This document shows, piece after piece, positions 32,901 through 42,511 of a DNA stretch of 43,522 bases; position 1 is the first letter of the stretch, and each line of letters opens with the position of its first letter. This DNA is from Phoronis australis (lineage: Eukaryota; Phoronida; Phoronidae). A program made the translations under genes and the position numbers. Below the pieces are notes generated by a model that was not told where the DNA came from, made no database searches, and saw nothing but the letters and a program-made list of their open reading frames with translations. The stretch lies in the NCBI GenBank assembly GCA_002633005.1, contig NMRA01000830.1:86177-129698 (forward strand), read 5' to 3'.

Positions 32901-33147
32901 TACTTGTTTTACAAAAAAGTCACCAAAACTGTTGTTTTTACAAATATAAGTTTACTAAGCTCTTTGGTGATTATTAGGTAACTTCAAACTCAAATTTCTC
33001 AAAAATGTGCAACTTTATATGTGGGAACTTTTTAGATTTTGAAAAAACTCTAATAAATGAATTAAAAAACACCAAAATAAAATTGCCCCCTAAAGTACTC
33101 ACAAAAACCATTTTCTAGAGGCCCTACAAAATCTGGCCCACCGACTA
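29985..33147. mobile_element. Inner inverted-repeat DNA transposon with decayed gene
   Basis: Left end AGTCGGTGGGCCAGATCTCA (from 29,985) matches the inverted right end AGTCGGTGGGCCAGATTTTG (ending 33,147). After a short gap the match resumes at TTGTGAGTACTTT-GGGGGCAA, so the terminal repeats span about 75-85 bp. The flanks are A-rich (GAAAT and AAAAT), and the target duplication is not clear. The element carries the plus-strand pseudogene at 30,239-32,411. It is inserted in the older 6.5-kb element. Confidence 0.82.
30239..32411 (+). pseudogene. Broken transposon-type gene: CxxC, EAKYH, Cys-rich tail
   Basis: Possible start ATGGCTGCTCCCATGG at 30,242. A CIIC pair (30,675-30,686) lies before a GTACGT donor at 30,754. 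After an acceptor at 31,616-31,618 come EAKYHRSSCYKK (31,701-31,736) and, in another frame, VFLQFCLEFIESKLLTQGDV...LKQDFEAVLQKAG...NLKKYC (31,780-31,941). The end (32,259-32,357) is CKCKKNMC followed by C-x-C-rich sequence finishing TEMCSCDNCSN. I recall this order, CxxC, EAKYHxxC, LK and a Cys-rich tail, from unnamed proteins common in cnidarian and fish repeat families; this is from memory. Stops and frame changes disable it, and much of the middle is missing. Confidence 0.6.
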
Positions 33148-33838
33148 AAATAGATTGTTTATGATTCAGTGATGATTTAGTCTAATACACTCCAAAAATA
33201 ATTCGCAGGAAATGTACACTGGATGTGTTATGTTTATTTTCCTAAAGCAATGTTTTACATCTTTTTTCTGTATGACCAATTTTGAGGTGTGTGATAAAAG
33301 ATTAATAATATTATAGAATTCCTTTAATATTGTTGTTGATTTCCTGTGTAATCACTACATTGTGTCTTGAAGTGATGTTAATGACAACATTTTAACTACG
33401 TTTTTGAGAAAATCACAATATAGTAGGTGTATTATATCTCGCCTCACTCTTTTTCAATGTCACGTTAAACTGGAGATCATGAACTGAAGATGCACTCGGG
33501 ACCAATACCACAAAACAGAAGAGTCAAACATATGTTGTATATCCAAGCCACACAAGTGCCACAAGTCAATCTGTTCATCTCTGTATCGATAATATCAGTA
33601 AAACATCCAACAAAATATCACCCATTTTATCCGCAAAACAGTTAACACCATTTCTGGCATTTTTTTTAAATCCCAGACGTTCATGAGCGGTAATCTTTGA
33701 ATCACCTCACGAATGGTGTTGCCGCACTCTTCTCGCTCCCCACAGGCACGCTCATCATCATTCTTTAACTTCAATGGCGTATTTGTTATTTTTCCTTTTG
33801 CTGTCACAATCTTGCAAGAAGATTCGGCACTCGCTTTC

Positions 33839-34141
33839 CAGGGGTGGATCCAGAATTTTGAGTTGGGGGGGCAGGGCACAGGAGTAGTCAGAATTTTGCC
33901 ACATGCGCGCACCCAGCCTAAAATGTAGGGATACAGGGGGCCTCGAATTTTTGGGTTTGTGGACCTTATTACTAAAAAAATTTACACGGGGTTTGTTCAA
34001 GGCCTATGAATTTCGCATTAACCCCTCGAGCCCACTTGGGTGCGTGCATATGCTAGTCGGCAATTCACACTGCCAAATGGTATCTGGGAGAATTTTAGGG
34101 GGCATGGCCCCCTTGACACCCCCCTCCTAAGTCCGCCACTG
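33839..34141. mobile_element. 303-bp inverted-repeat element, 5-bp duplication CTTTC
   Basis: Left end CAGGGGTGGATCCAG and inverted right end CAGTGGCGGACTTAG are similar. CTTTC flanks both sides (33,834-33,838, 34,142-34,146). The interior is the reverse complement of most of 5684-5965. It is non-coding and is the youngest of three nested insertions here. Confidence 0.87.
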
Positions 34142-34588
34142 CTTTCATCTGCATCAACAATTTGTTTACTCCTGGCTTACACGCCACATGGAACAATTGC
34201 TGGGTGAGTCTTAGTTTAGAACCCCTTGTTCCACTTGGTTTCGTCTAAAAGTATATGTTTGTATTCCAAAACCCTGGTAGGGTGTACTTTCACCCCCTGA
34301 TTAATCTGTTCGTTGAAGCTCGCCTCACAATAATAACAGTGAACGTGTTTCCTGAAATGAAAATAAATTCATTTGTGAAAATATTTATGATTAAAATAGG
34401 GTTTGATGTACATGTAGTCGCTGATTTTAATTTAATGGTAATGCTATGATATTATGATATTGTTTAGTTTGGAAACGAAAGTAACAGTAATGACTCAAAA
34501 TGTGATTAATTCATTGCACCACACTTACTTTGTAACCCTTTTCACGTTTTATAAGTAAAAAGTTCATAACTGTTCGGCACACCACGAT

Positions 34589-35043
34589 GCGTTCTCGATC
34601 GCATAAACAACACAAAAATTGAGTTTCCGATCGTATCTGTCAACAGAAAAGTGTCGAAAAATCAGAGATCCTGACAAAACTACGAAAAACAAGCATTGTG
34701 TTATACTTTCACAAGTCACTTCTTCATAACTTCATGGTCAATTTATTGATTTAGTGCCAAAAATACCCCCAATTTGCCAAAATGACATATGAATCACCTT
34801 TGACTCAAGCGCTGCCTCGTTCAACGTAACTAATCTCCAATAATTGGAACAGACACCAACCCAAACCTCTACCTGACCTTCCTCAATGTGTTACGCCTTT
34901 AGCTCATGTCTCTGTTTTCACATTGGAAGTAAAAACAACGTAAATTCATCAAATTTACTCACCTTGCCTGGCTTCGCTTCTCGAAACAGGTTTCGTTCTC
35001 CATCGCTTTCCGGTCGTTCTCGATCGCGGGTTGGCCGGGGTGG
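34589..35043 (-). repeat. Right terminal repeat and subterminal motifs of the 6.5-kb transposon
   Basis: The terminal repeat spans about 34,990-35,043 and reads, inverted, CCACCCCGGCCAACCCGCGA with two GATNGAGAACG motifs. A further GCGTTCTCGATCGC lies at 34,589-34,602. All are in mirror orientation to those of the left end. Confidence 0.85.
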
Positions 35044-35190
35044 CGAACCAAATAAACATAAATTTGTAACGCTAATGAAAATGTTTGAGCCCATTGCTCA
35101 GATTAATCTAATGAAATTTGTATTTCACGCCACTGCCCTCAGGGAAAAGCTGCTCCGTGTTATCTTGTAAATTCTATGTAACATGTGGGC
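35044..35190 (+). mobile_element. LINE, 3' end after the DNA transposon
   Basis: The frame resumes after the CGAA duplication with EPNKHKFVTLM and runs to a stop at 35,170 (ends KLLRVIL). The residues match the pattern expected for the last part of the LINE open frame at 25,510-28,541. The 3' end beyond the stop is not defined, and no tail is obvious. Confidence 0.8.
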
Positions 35191-35245
35191 CAAGGTCTTA
35201 AATGTTGAAATACATGAATGATTAAGTCCATCTGGCAATTAGGTT

Positions 35246-35640
35246 AAGAGGGTCAGCTCTCTTTTGTTCGATAATTGCTCTAATCTCCGATAAGATTGAA
35301 TCTTATATCCTCACTGGGCTGTACTGTTAAAAATGTTAAAATATTTGAACATAAACCCAACGACATTCCTGAATTGCCCACCAAACACTGACCAGATTTA
35401 TAGTTTTTGAATCACCGAAATTTTTCAACTACAATCGAAGTTACGACAATCTATTATGTCCGAACGTACCAACGTACTGAGATTGACTGTGTTCACATAT
35501 GATCGATTATAAGCCTGGTAGATAATTTATCTGCATGTTGTCCTACCAGACAAAAGACTATGCTCGGCAATTAACAAAGGAGCTAGATGTTGTCACGCGC
35601 TCACAACCTCTGTACTGAACAGGAGAACGCCCTAATGAAC
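35246..35640. repeat. Interspersed repeat R1, partial copy
   Basis: It starts at GGGTCAGCTCTCTTTTGTTC and ends near GAGAACGCCCTAATGA, in the same orientation as the other copies. It lacks the palindromic first part. It is outside the segmental duplication, so it is an independent copy. Confidence 0.78.
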
Positions 35641-36254
35641 TTTAAAAACCTGTCATTTTTATTTATAAGACCCCAATGAGGTCATTTTTCACAGTAGTTC
35701 ACATAAAGTTTAGACCCCATTAAAGCGACCCGGGTCATATTTTAATTTAACAAAGTTACCCGGGGTCATTGTTCAACACTCAGTGAAAAGGCTTATTGCG
35801 GCAGCACGAAAGTACATCCTGAGTGAGCGACACTCCTCCTGGATACAATGCATTTGCATCGAGCGACACGGATTAAATGATAAATTTGCGTGATCTTAAT
35901 TGTTTCTCTTGAAAAAAACGAAAAAATAAAGCGCTCGCGGTGGATTGACAGCTATTCACGGCAGGCCACTCGAGAATCTGCCACTGGTTGCGATCTTCAC
36001 ATGTTTTTGTATGTTTCTGGAAAAAATGACACTCATCGGCCTCTTTATTTGTTAGATATCGCACTTTGAAAAGGACAATTTACCCCGTTTGTTTACACGA
36101 CAATTAGCTGTGTCACATGACTAGTAGCACTCTCCAATATGGTGTCAAGTTGTCAGCTGCAGTAGCGCGTGCGCCCCGGTCTATAGTATTAAAATGTCTA
36201 TGGGTACAATGTAACAATTGTGCATAAATGAATGGAAACAAACAAAGCATTGTA
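35641..36254. other. Intron sequence, nothing recognised
   Basis: No exon or transposon end recognised. CCCATTAAAGCGACCCGGGTCA and similar short duplicated words occur near 35,710-35,770. Confidence 0.4.
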
Positions 36255-36514
36255 AAACAGATAACATTTAAGGTACCTTTTTCCAAAGTTAAACATTCTA
36301 ACCGTACCCTGAGTCACCCTATCAAGAAATTTAAGTGATCTCAGATATTCTGAAAGCGAGTTGAATGAGCGTTGAGTTTGATGTGCAAAACATACTGTAT
36401 TGGCTCTACAAGTTGACTATGAAATACCTGTAATGGATCACAATTTTTCACTTTTGTTCATTTAATTCATCTCAACCTTGATACTTTTCTGCTGACAAGT
36501 ATGCAACAACTCAC

Positions 36515-36742
36515 CGGAAGAAATCATAACACCATGAACTTTTACTTCACACAGCGTGAGGGCCACATGTTCATCAGAAACCTGTATATACAAATAGCGT
36601 CCAAACACTGGATGAGGACTACAATTTATATGTAGTGTAGCTCCTGTACTAGCACGTCCTGGGTAGTGACTACACTGTTTGGATGAGGCAGATAGGCTTG
36701 AGATGTTGGTTACCTTGACAACAAAGTTACGCAGCCGATCAC
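36515..36742 (-). CDS. Exon: F-type lectin domain B, second half
   Basis: Minus-strand acceptor TTCAATAG and donor GTGAGT bound a 228-base phase 1-1 exon. It encodes DRLRNFVVKVTNISSLSAS, CSHYPGRASTGATLHINC, VFGRYLYIQV and LTLCEVKVHG. The Arg after the split Gly codon is the last residue of the fucose motif. By hand count it differs from the lectin A exon at 23 of 228 bases, giving 16 amino-acid changes and only about three silent ones. Its donor phase fits the lectin A first exon, so tandem lectin domains or exchange of one for the other are both possible. Confidence 0.87.
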
Positions 36743-36880
36743 CTATTGAAATAAGAACAGACAGATATCAAGTGTAAACAGCAAGTCAGTGAAAACACAG
36801 CAGATCGGTCTAGAGGCCATGAAAAGGGCATATACCAGTGACGTCTTTTTGGTCAAGTACGTCAGTAGTGAAAGGGTCTA

Positions 36881-37171
36881 CCCCAAATTAGCCTAAGTTC
36901 ATTTTGGTGTTTTGTTTATTTTTAGATACATGTAATTCGCGGAGGCTATCTATAAGACCAACCACAAAAACGAGAATGGGAAACATAAATCGTGAATTTC
37001 CAACCCTTCGCCGAGGAGCACTTCACAAAAACTGAAAAAAATCTTCACACAACATGCAATCAATGGCAAAGGCACAAAAACACATTTACTGTTGAAATTT
37101 CATATAGCTGTTAATGGGATCAAATAAAAGTGTATAACTTCTAGGATCCCATTCTGCCACGCAGTTGGCTT
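36881..37171. other. 291-base intron block identical to 17,936-18,226
   Basis: Identical over its full length to the block in the lectin A intron, with the same distance (about 139 bases) to exon 2. Confidence 0.9.
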
Positions 37172-37879
37172 AAATCAGTTTGAAACTGCGCTGCGTGGAG
37201 TTTTAAGGTAACCGTCCAACCTTGTGTGTGCAAAATGAGCGAGATGATAGAGACAACTTCAGTAAGTTTCAATAAAAAACATTTTTTCAAAAAATAGGTT
37301 TTAATGGTATGGAAAACCTTCACGGCAAAAACCTTGTGCCAATCATATATCCAAGTTTTGTTTTAGTAGCCTTATTAATTACTAAGAGTTAAGTAACAGT
37401 GTATTCATAATACCCAACTTGTACCATTCACTAATTGTTGGCTTTGGCACCCACAACTAAAGCTCCCACCTTCCATATTACAAAATTGAAAGCCTTTAAT
37501 TTAAGCAATACGGAGAATCACAAGAACAGCAAGAGTTCATTGTAAACAATGGACTTAACAGACTTGTATGCAGTTGGAGCCCTTAAAAAATCCTAATGTT
37601 GTGTTGACAAGATTATAAAAGTTAAGAATGATCCTTGGGTGACTACCCATTGTCGAGTCAAAGAACGACACCTAGCAGTATAAAATCACAAAGAAGACTT
37701 GACAAGGTCCTAGTGTCATTTCAAATAACTGTGATCATACATGTGTTAATTGTTAACGTAAAATAAGACCAATCCTCGGTCCTGCTTTAGTTTTTTGGCA
37801 TTTAAAGAGCTCCCAAAATGTTAATGTTACAGATCATGCTTCACGCATAAAATTGACAGCTAAGACAAGGCAACTGGTA

Positions 37880-38390
37880 GAAGTATGGCATTCTCCCGTT
37901 GAGTCCAACTTGTTCGGTTGTATAGCACAACAACAAGTTGGGCGGATGACCACTGTAGCCTGTACTGAGTGATTAAGTACATTCTGGCATTTATGGTGGG
38001 AGGGTCAGCTCTCTTTTGTTCGATAATTGTGCTAATCTCGCATAACATCCTTTCTAGCATGACTGGGCTGTGCTGCTGAAAATAAAAGCTGAGTTATAAA
38101 TGTTTGAACATAAACCAATAGCATTTCTGAATTCCTCGTCAAATGCTGACCATATTTAGGTTTTAAATGACCAAAATCGCCCCAAATACAACAGAAGTTA
38201 AGACAATCTATTCTGTCCAAACGTACCAACACACTTGGTTTGACTGTGTTCACATGTGGTTGGTAATAAGCTTGGTAGATAATTGGCCTGCATGTTGTCA
38301 TACCAGACAAAAGACTGTGCTCGGCAGTAAACCAAGGAGCTAGATAGTATCAGTACCTTGTCACTGAACAGGAGAACACCCTAATGATAC
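37880..38390. repeat. Interspersed repeat R1, copy in lectin B intron
   Basis: The paralogue of 18,940-19,440, with the same CCAACTTGTT / AACAAGTTGG stem. Confidence 0.8.
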
Positions 38391-38619
38391 ACACTTGTTG
38401 AGCCTGGTCTGAACCAATGACCTGACTGGTCAAGTCCAGGTATCAGCCCTAATTTGAGTAAGGAACAACACGAGTCCAATTTCATGACCCTCACCATTAC
38501 ACTAAATCACAACTTACTTTTTATGAAAACACATTTATAGCAACTCTAAGTCGGTATATAAAGTTAGTTCCACTGAATTGTGACTTCATCAAAACATGTT
38601 AAATGAAGGTACAATTTAC

Positions 38620-38823
38620 CACAACATCCACCTCGGTTCACTATAGTAACATTAGAAATAGAGTACACAGCTAACAGGTCCACTCTCCACCAGGGGTTCT
38701 TCTCACGAACTGTGTGAGTACAGTAGGTGTAGTATTGTCTCAGGTCCCCATCAACAGCTTTCGAAGATGTGTAACTACCATATGTGCTGGACTGTTGAGT
38801 TGGTTTGTTAGCAGCGATATTCA
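38620..38823 (-). CDS. Exon: F-type lectin domain B, first half
   Basis: Minus-strand acceptor ATTTCAG and donor GTAAAT bound a 204-base phase 1-1 exon. It encodes NIAANKPTQQSSTYGSYTSS, KAVDG, YCTHTVREKNPWWRVDLL and TIVNRGGCC. The His and Arg of the fucose motif are kept, but the Asp of Arg-X-Asp is Gly here, so binding may be weakened or altered. The vicinal Cys pair remains. This is the most upstream exon I could place; a signal-peptide exon should lie further right and was not identified. The TG start in phase 1 means that translation does not begin here. Confidence 0.88.
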
Positions 38824-39705
38824 CTGAAATAAAATCACAATAATGGAGAAGAGTTATTTTTAGGGAAACAACAAAACTGAGGGGACAATGTCTTTGACAA
38901 GAATGGTCATTAAGTATAGAGAGAAATATGAATTAGCAGTTGACCATGTAAAACACATTTTGGTAACATACAAGTCAATGCCAAGTCTGAAGAAATATTA
39001 GGAACAATCATATTAATTGTGAATTCAGAGAGAAGAGGGAAGTGTGAGAGGGAAGGATGAAGGGAGATGGAGAGGCCGGTGTAGAGCAAGGGAGGGAGAG
39101 GGAGCGAGTTTTACATTTGGCTGAAATGACAATAACACTAAAAACAAAAATAATTCCCACATTTCATAATAAGAAAGCCTATGCATTTTGCTACAAATTT
39201 ACATAATCAGAACAAAATGTTTGAGATGTAATTTTACTTGAAGTTGCTATCCCTGAAATAATCTTTAGTGATCTACAATTTCAACCACCATTTTGTACAG
39301 AGGAGAGCAATGGCAAACAAAAGGTCCGAAGAAGACTGACATTTGTTTTATTTCTATACGTTTTATTTTGCTATTCTCCATTTGTTTACTAGAAGATCAA
39401 GTGGTTTGGAACATTCTAGAGCATATGTGTTTGTAGAATAATTGGGTAGATTCTGGAAAGTTCAAGATTGCGGTCTAAGAGGTGACAGGAACATGGATTC
39501 CATAATGTCACAAGTGGTGCCATGCGGTCACGCCAAGGTGATTATTTCTATAAACTCTGAGAAATCCCAAGTCAGAGTCAGTGGAGATGACATTTTCTGA
39601 GTGTCAACAATATATGGCCAGGCTATAGAAATTCAATTATCACCCAAGTTGTTTTTAGCTGAATGGCTCGATCGAGTTTACAGACATGTAGATTGCCCAA
39701 CCCGC

Positions 39706-40448
39706 ACTCAAAAGTTCTGGGACGCCCTCCCATATTCCCCAGTGATGAAATATACTTCATTTACAAGAAACACAATCAAATGTAGCTTTTGTCTCAAATC
39801 TGCCACTACCACATAGTTCTTGGGAGAGTACATTGTTTGTGTGATGTTGTGGTGAACCTACATTGAGTACTAAGGGCTATTGTCACTTACATGGGTCAAA
39901 ACGGTACTGAATTATGAGAACCAGCTTGATGCCCCTAATTCGTTGGAGAAAACTGGTTTTCAAAACGAGTGACCCCTGTAAGTTAGAGCAGTAATAACAA
40001 GAGAATCTGACAAAGACCAAGATACAGAATTAAACCAAAAAATAACATGAAAACGCTCGAAGGGGCAACACTTGGTCAAATTGACTGAAAATAAATTGAT
40101 GATGACAATGATGATGATGATGGTAGCGATAACGAACATGATGACAATAACCAAATGATGAATGAAGAAGTCAGAAATCATTACGAAATATAGAATGTAT
40201 ACGTAAATAAAACAACAAAATGGATCATATTCCATTTGTATCAAAATAAGTTGTTGCATTCTATTGCGGGAGTCTTTTTGAGATCCATTCCTTTAGGGAA
40301 GCAAATGTTCTTCTTGTAGTTGGATAGAGTATTAAAATGATGTAGATATCTGATGTGCTTATCTACTGATGTTTTTGCTTGATCAAATTTCTTTCCATTC
40401 ATGTTGCTTCTCCCAGTATCCACTTGATGGATGCTTCAGATTAGATAT
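39706..40448. other. No gene recognised
   Basis: A GAT-rich simple repeat lies at about 40,097-40,122. No exon, RNA gene or transposon end is seen. Confidence 0.45.
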
Positions 40449-40449
40449 G

Positions 40450-40605
40450 ATAAATAATGCAGAAAATAAATCCGAAACTAATAGAGGCGATTCAGGATAC
40501 ACTTGTGTGTAGAATGGATCCATTTACTTTTCCTCACACAAGTGTATCCTTTAGGATCTGGATCGCCTCTTTTAGTCTCGGATTTATTTTCTATGTTATT
40601 TAAAA
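40450..40605. repeat. Fold-back element with ~55-bp arms
   Basis: The left arm (about 40,450-40,510) contains GAAAATAAATCCGAAACTAA, AGAGGCGAT and GGATACACTTGTGTG. The right arm (about 40,535-40,605) is its reverse complement with a small insertion (GATCCAGATCC). A related single arm occurs at about 3709-3770. This is a miniature inverted-repeat or fold-back transposon. No flanking duplication is clear. Confidence 0.82.
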
Positions 40606-41006
40606 AATATAGTATTGTTAAACAGAAGATAAACCAACATTTGTGCAGCGTCAACAGAAAATCGCAAATACCGTATTCGTCCGGATTACCGCGCAGGGCG
40701 CTTAAATTGGGAATCTAAAAAACAGGGGGGTGGGCGGTAAGTCGAGCATGGGTGGTTAAAACCGAAATTTTTGAAAAGTCAAGAGTGGGTGCTTACTGCA
40801 CAGGGGACCGATTTTACCCTCACAGAACTACACTGACGTCAGACTTCTAGAATAGCACTTCAAATATACGTCGGCGGATTGACGTAACGGACTTCGACAC
40901 TCTGAAGTGGAATAGCGCACACGACACACTGGCGCCGTGATCCCGAGCGTGACTGTTTTTTTTACGTACCTCCGTCACTGCTCGTCATCTCTTACAACTA
41001 AGGTAT

Positions 41007-41253
41007 TGTTGTAATCGTCAACATCATTCGTTCTTTATCTTTCTGGGGTGTATTGTGATTTGTCAGTTTTATGGTTCCCCGGATGCTTCTTTTACTTATA
41101 CTGCTGGCGGGAACCCTGCTGGCAGTCTTTCAGCAAGCATTCAGGATGTCAGGGATGGTCACGTGGATTGGGTTTTACTGAAGCTTGAGTAGCTGTGTCT
41201 TAACTGGTGAGTACTTCTAGAGGCCTAGCTAGTGAACCTGCAGGAATACAACA
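41007..41253 (+). repeat. 5' LTR, complete
   Basis: 247 bp with TG...CA ends. Its first part matches 42,388-42,511 directly and its last 65 bases match about 42,657-42,722 in inverted orientation. Confidence 0.8.
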
Positions 41254-41460
41254 ATTGGCGTAGTTGGCACTGGTTAGGTTTTTCTAGGAGTATTCAACCA
41301 CTTTTCTTGAAAACCTTTGCCTGACCAGGGCATTTTCCGTAGGTCCGGGGGGAAGGTTGGATAGGGGAGTGTTATCGTGCTAGCGGGTTGCTGGTACGGT
41401 GTCCAAGTGGTCTCTTGGTCTGTTGGGGGTTTAACTGGGTTTTTATCCTTTGGGTTTTGG

Positions 41461-41745
41461 GTATTTATTTATTTATTACGTCCTTGTAGTTGGTGAGTTT
41501 AGGCTTAGACTGTGTTTTGGTTGTGTCATTGAATTGAACACGATTACATTGACCTAATACTTTCTCCCTACAACTAAGTCCCTTATTTATTATCATATCC
41601 CTGATATTTATTTTATTTATTTATTACGTCAGTGTAGTTGGTGAGTTTAGGTCCAGGCAGTGTTTTGGTTTTGTCATTGGACACCATTTCATTGATTTAG
41701 TACTTTCTTCCTACAACTAATTCCCCTATTTATTATCATATCCCT
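41461..41745. repeat. Tandem duplication of ~145 bp inside the LTR element
   Basis: Two copies (about 41,461-41,604 and 41,609-41,745) share TTTATTTATTACGTC, GTAGTTGGTGAGTTTAGG, TACTTTCT-CCTACAACTAA and TTATTATCATATCCCT. There are about ten differences and a few indels. Confidence 0.85.
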
Positions 41746-42387
41746 AGTGCGTGGTTAACCTGGGTGTGGTACTTTCATGTCAGTCCCAGTTGCCAGGAGG
41801 CCTATGTTTAGTGGAGGGTCAGCCACATTGCTATGTGAACCTATCTATTTTAGGTCTGTGTCCAAGGCGTTCCCTTCGAGTTGGAATATGTCTGCCCGGC
41901 CTCCACCCGAAGCCCATCAAAATGTAATATTCTAGTAGCAATTAAGGGTGGTATGCGTGTATCATGGTAGTGCAGGGTTTATTTTGAGAACTCCACTAGA
42001 AATACACGGGTCCTATACCCTTTTGCAGCTACAAGTCCGGGGAGTCTCTCTAGCGAGAACTTTTTCCGTTAGGTGACTGCTCTCCCGCCCTGGGGGTGGG
42101 TTGGGATCCTGCTAGGTTTTCTCTTTATGAGTTACTTAATGTGTTTGGGATGTGCTGGCATTCTGAACTCTTTTTATTATTTTTGGTACTTCTATATTTA
42201 ACCTGTGTGCGTTATTCTCTGCTTCTAGGGGAACTACATTCCTTGTCATTCTAACACTCTTGGTCTTTTTAGCAGTGGCTTTATTTTCGGTAAGGGGGAT
42301 ATGGTTAAATTTTTGGGAAGATTTTCGTATCTGGTGAATGATGTTGATTCCCAGGTAGGCCCCACACTTTTTTAGGGAGTAGGGGAA

Positions 42388-42511
42388 TGTTGTAATCGTC
42401 AACACCATTCGTTCTTTATCTTTCTATGGTGTTTTGTGATTTGTCAGTTATATGCATGGTTCCCCGGATGCTTCTTTTATTTATACTGCGGGTCAACAGA
42501 GGCGATGGTCA
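42388..42511 (+). repeat. 3' LTR, truncated
   Basis: It matches 41,007-41,163 in direct orientation, with a gap of about 30 bases, and ends at GATGGTCAC before the inverted segment. Confidence 0.78.

Larger units (their letters stand above)
28542..35043. mobile_element. 6.5-kb DNA transposon with nested insertions, 4-bp duplication CGAA
   Basis: Inverted ends of about 54 bp start CCACCCCGGCCAACCCG on both sides, with about five mismatches. CGAA flanks the element (28,538-28,541 and 35,044-35,047). Collapsing the duplication keeps the host LINE frame open, which fixes the boundaries. Motifs of the type GCGATCGNGAACG lie in inward-facing orientation at both ends. Without its two internal insertions (29,985-33,147 and 33,839-34,141) the element is about 3.0 kb and shows no transposase I recognise, so it is probably non-autonomous. 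I cannot assign a superfamily. Confidence 0.85.
36255..39705. repeat. Segmental duplication, copy B (lectin B unit)
   Basis: Collinear with copy A at 17,333-23,015. It lacks the 1.4-kb segment and the 857-bp transposon of copy A, so at about 39,633-39,637 it shows the empty site. It contains both lectin B exons and an R1 copy. Confidence 0.9.

Noticed and set aside
34886-35170. Single 94-codon protein
   Set aside because: The frame is a chance fusion of the transposon's terminal repeat with the resumed LINE frame.
42136-42408. 90-codon open frame on the minus strand
   Set aside because: It is antisense to the LTR element, overlaps its purine tract and 3' LTR start, and has no recognisable domain.
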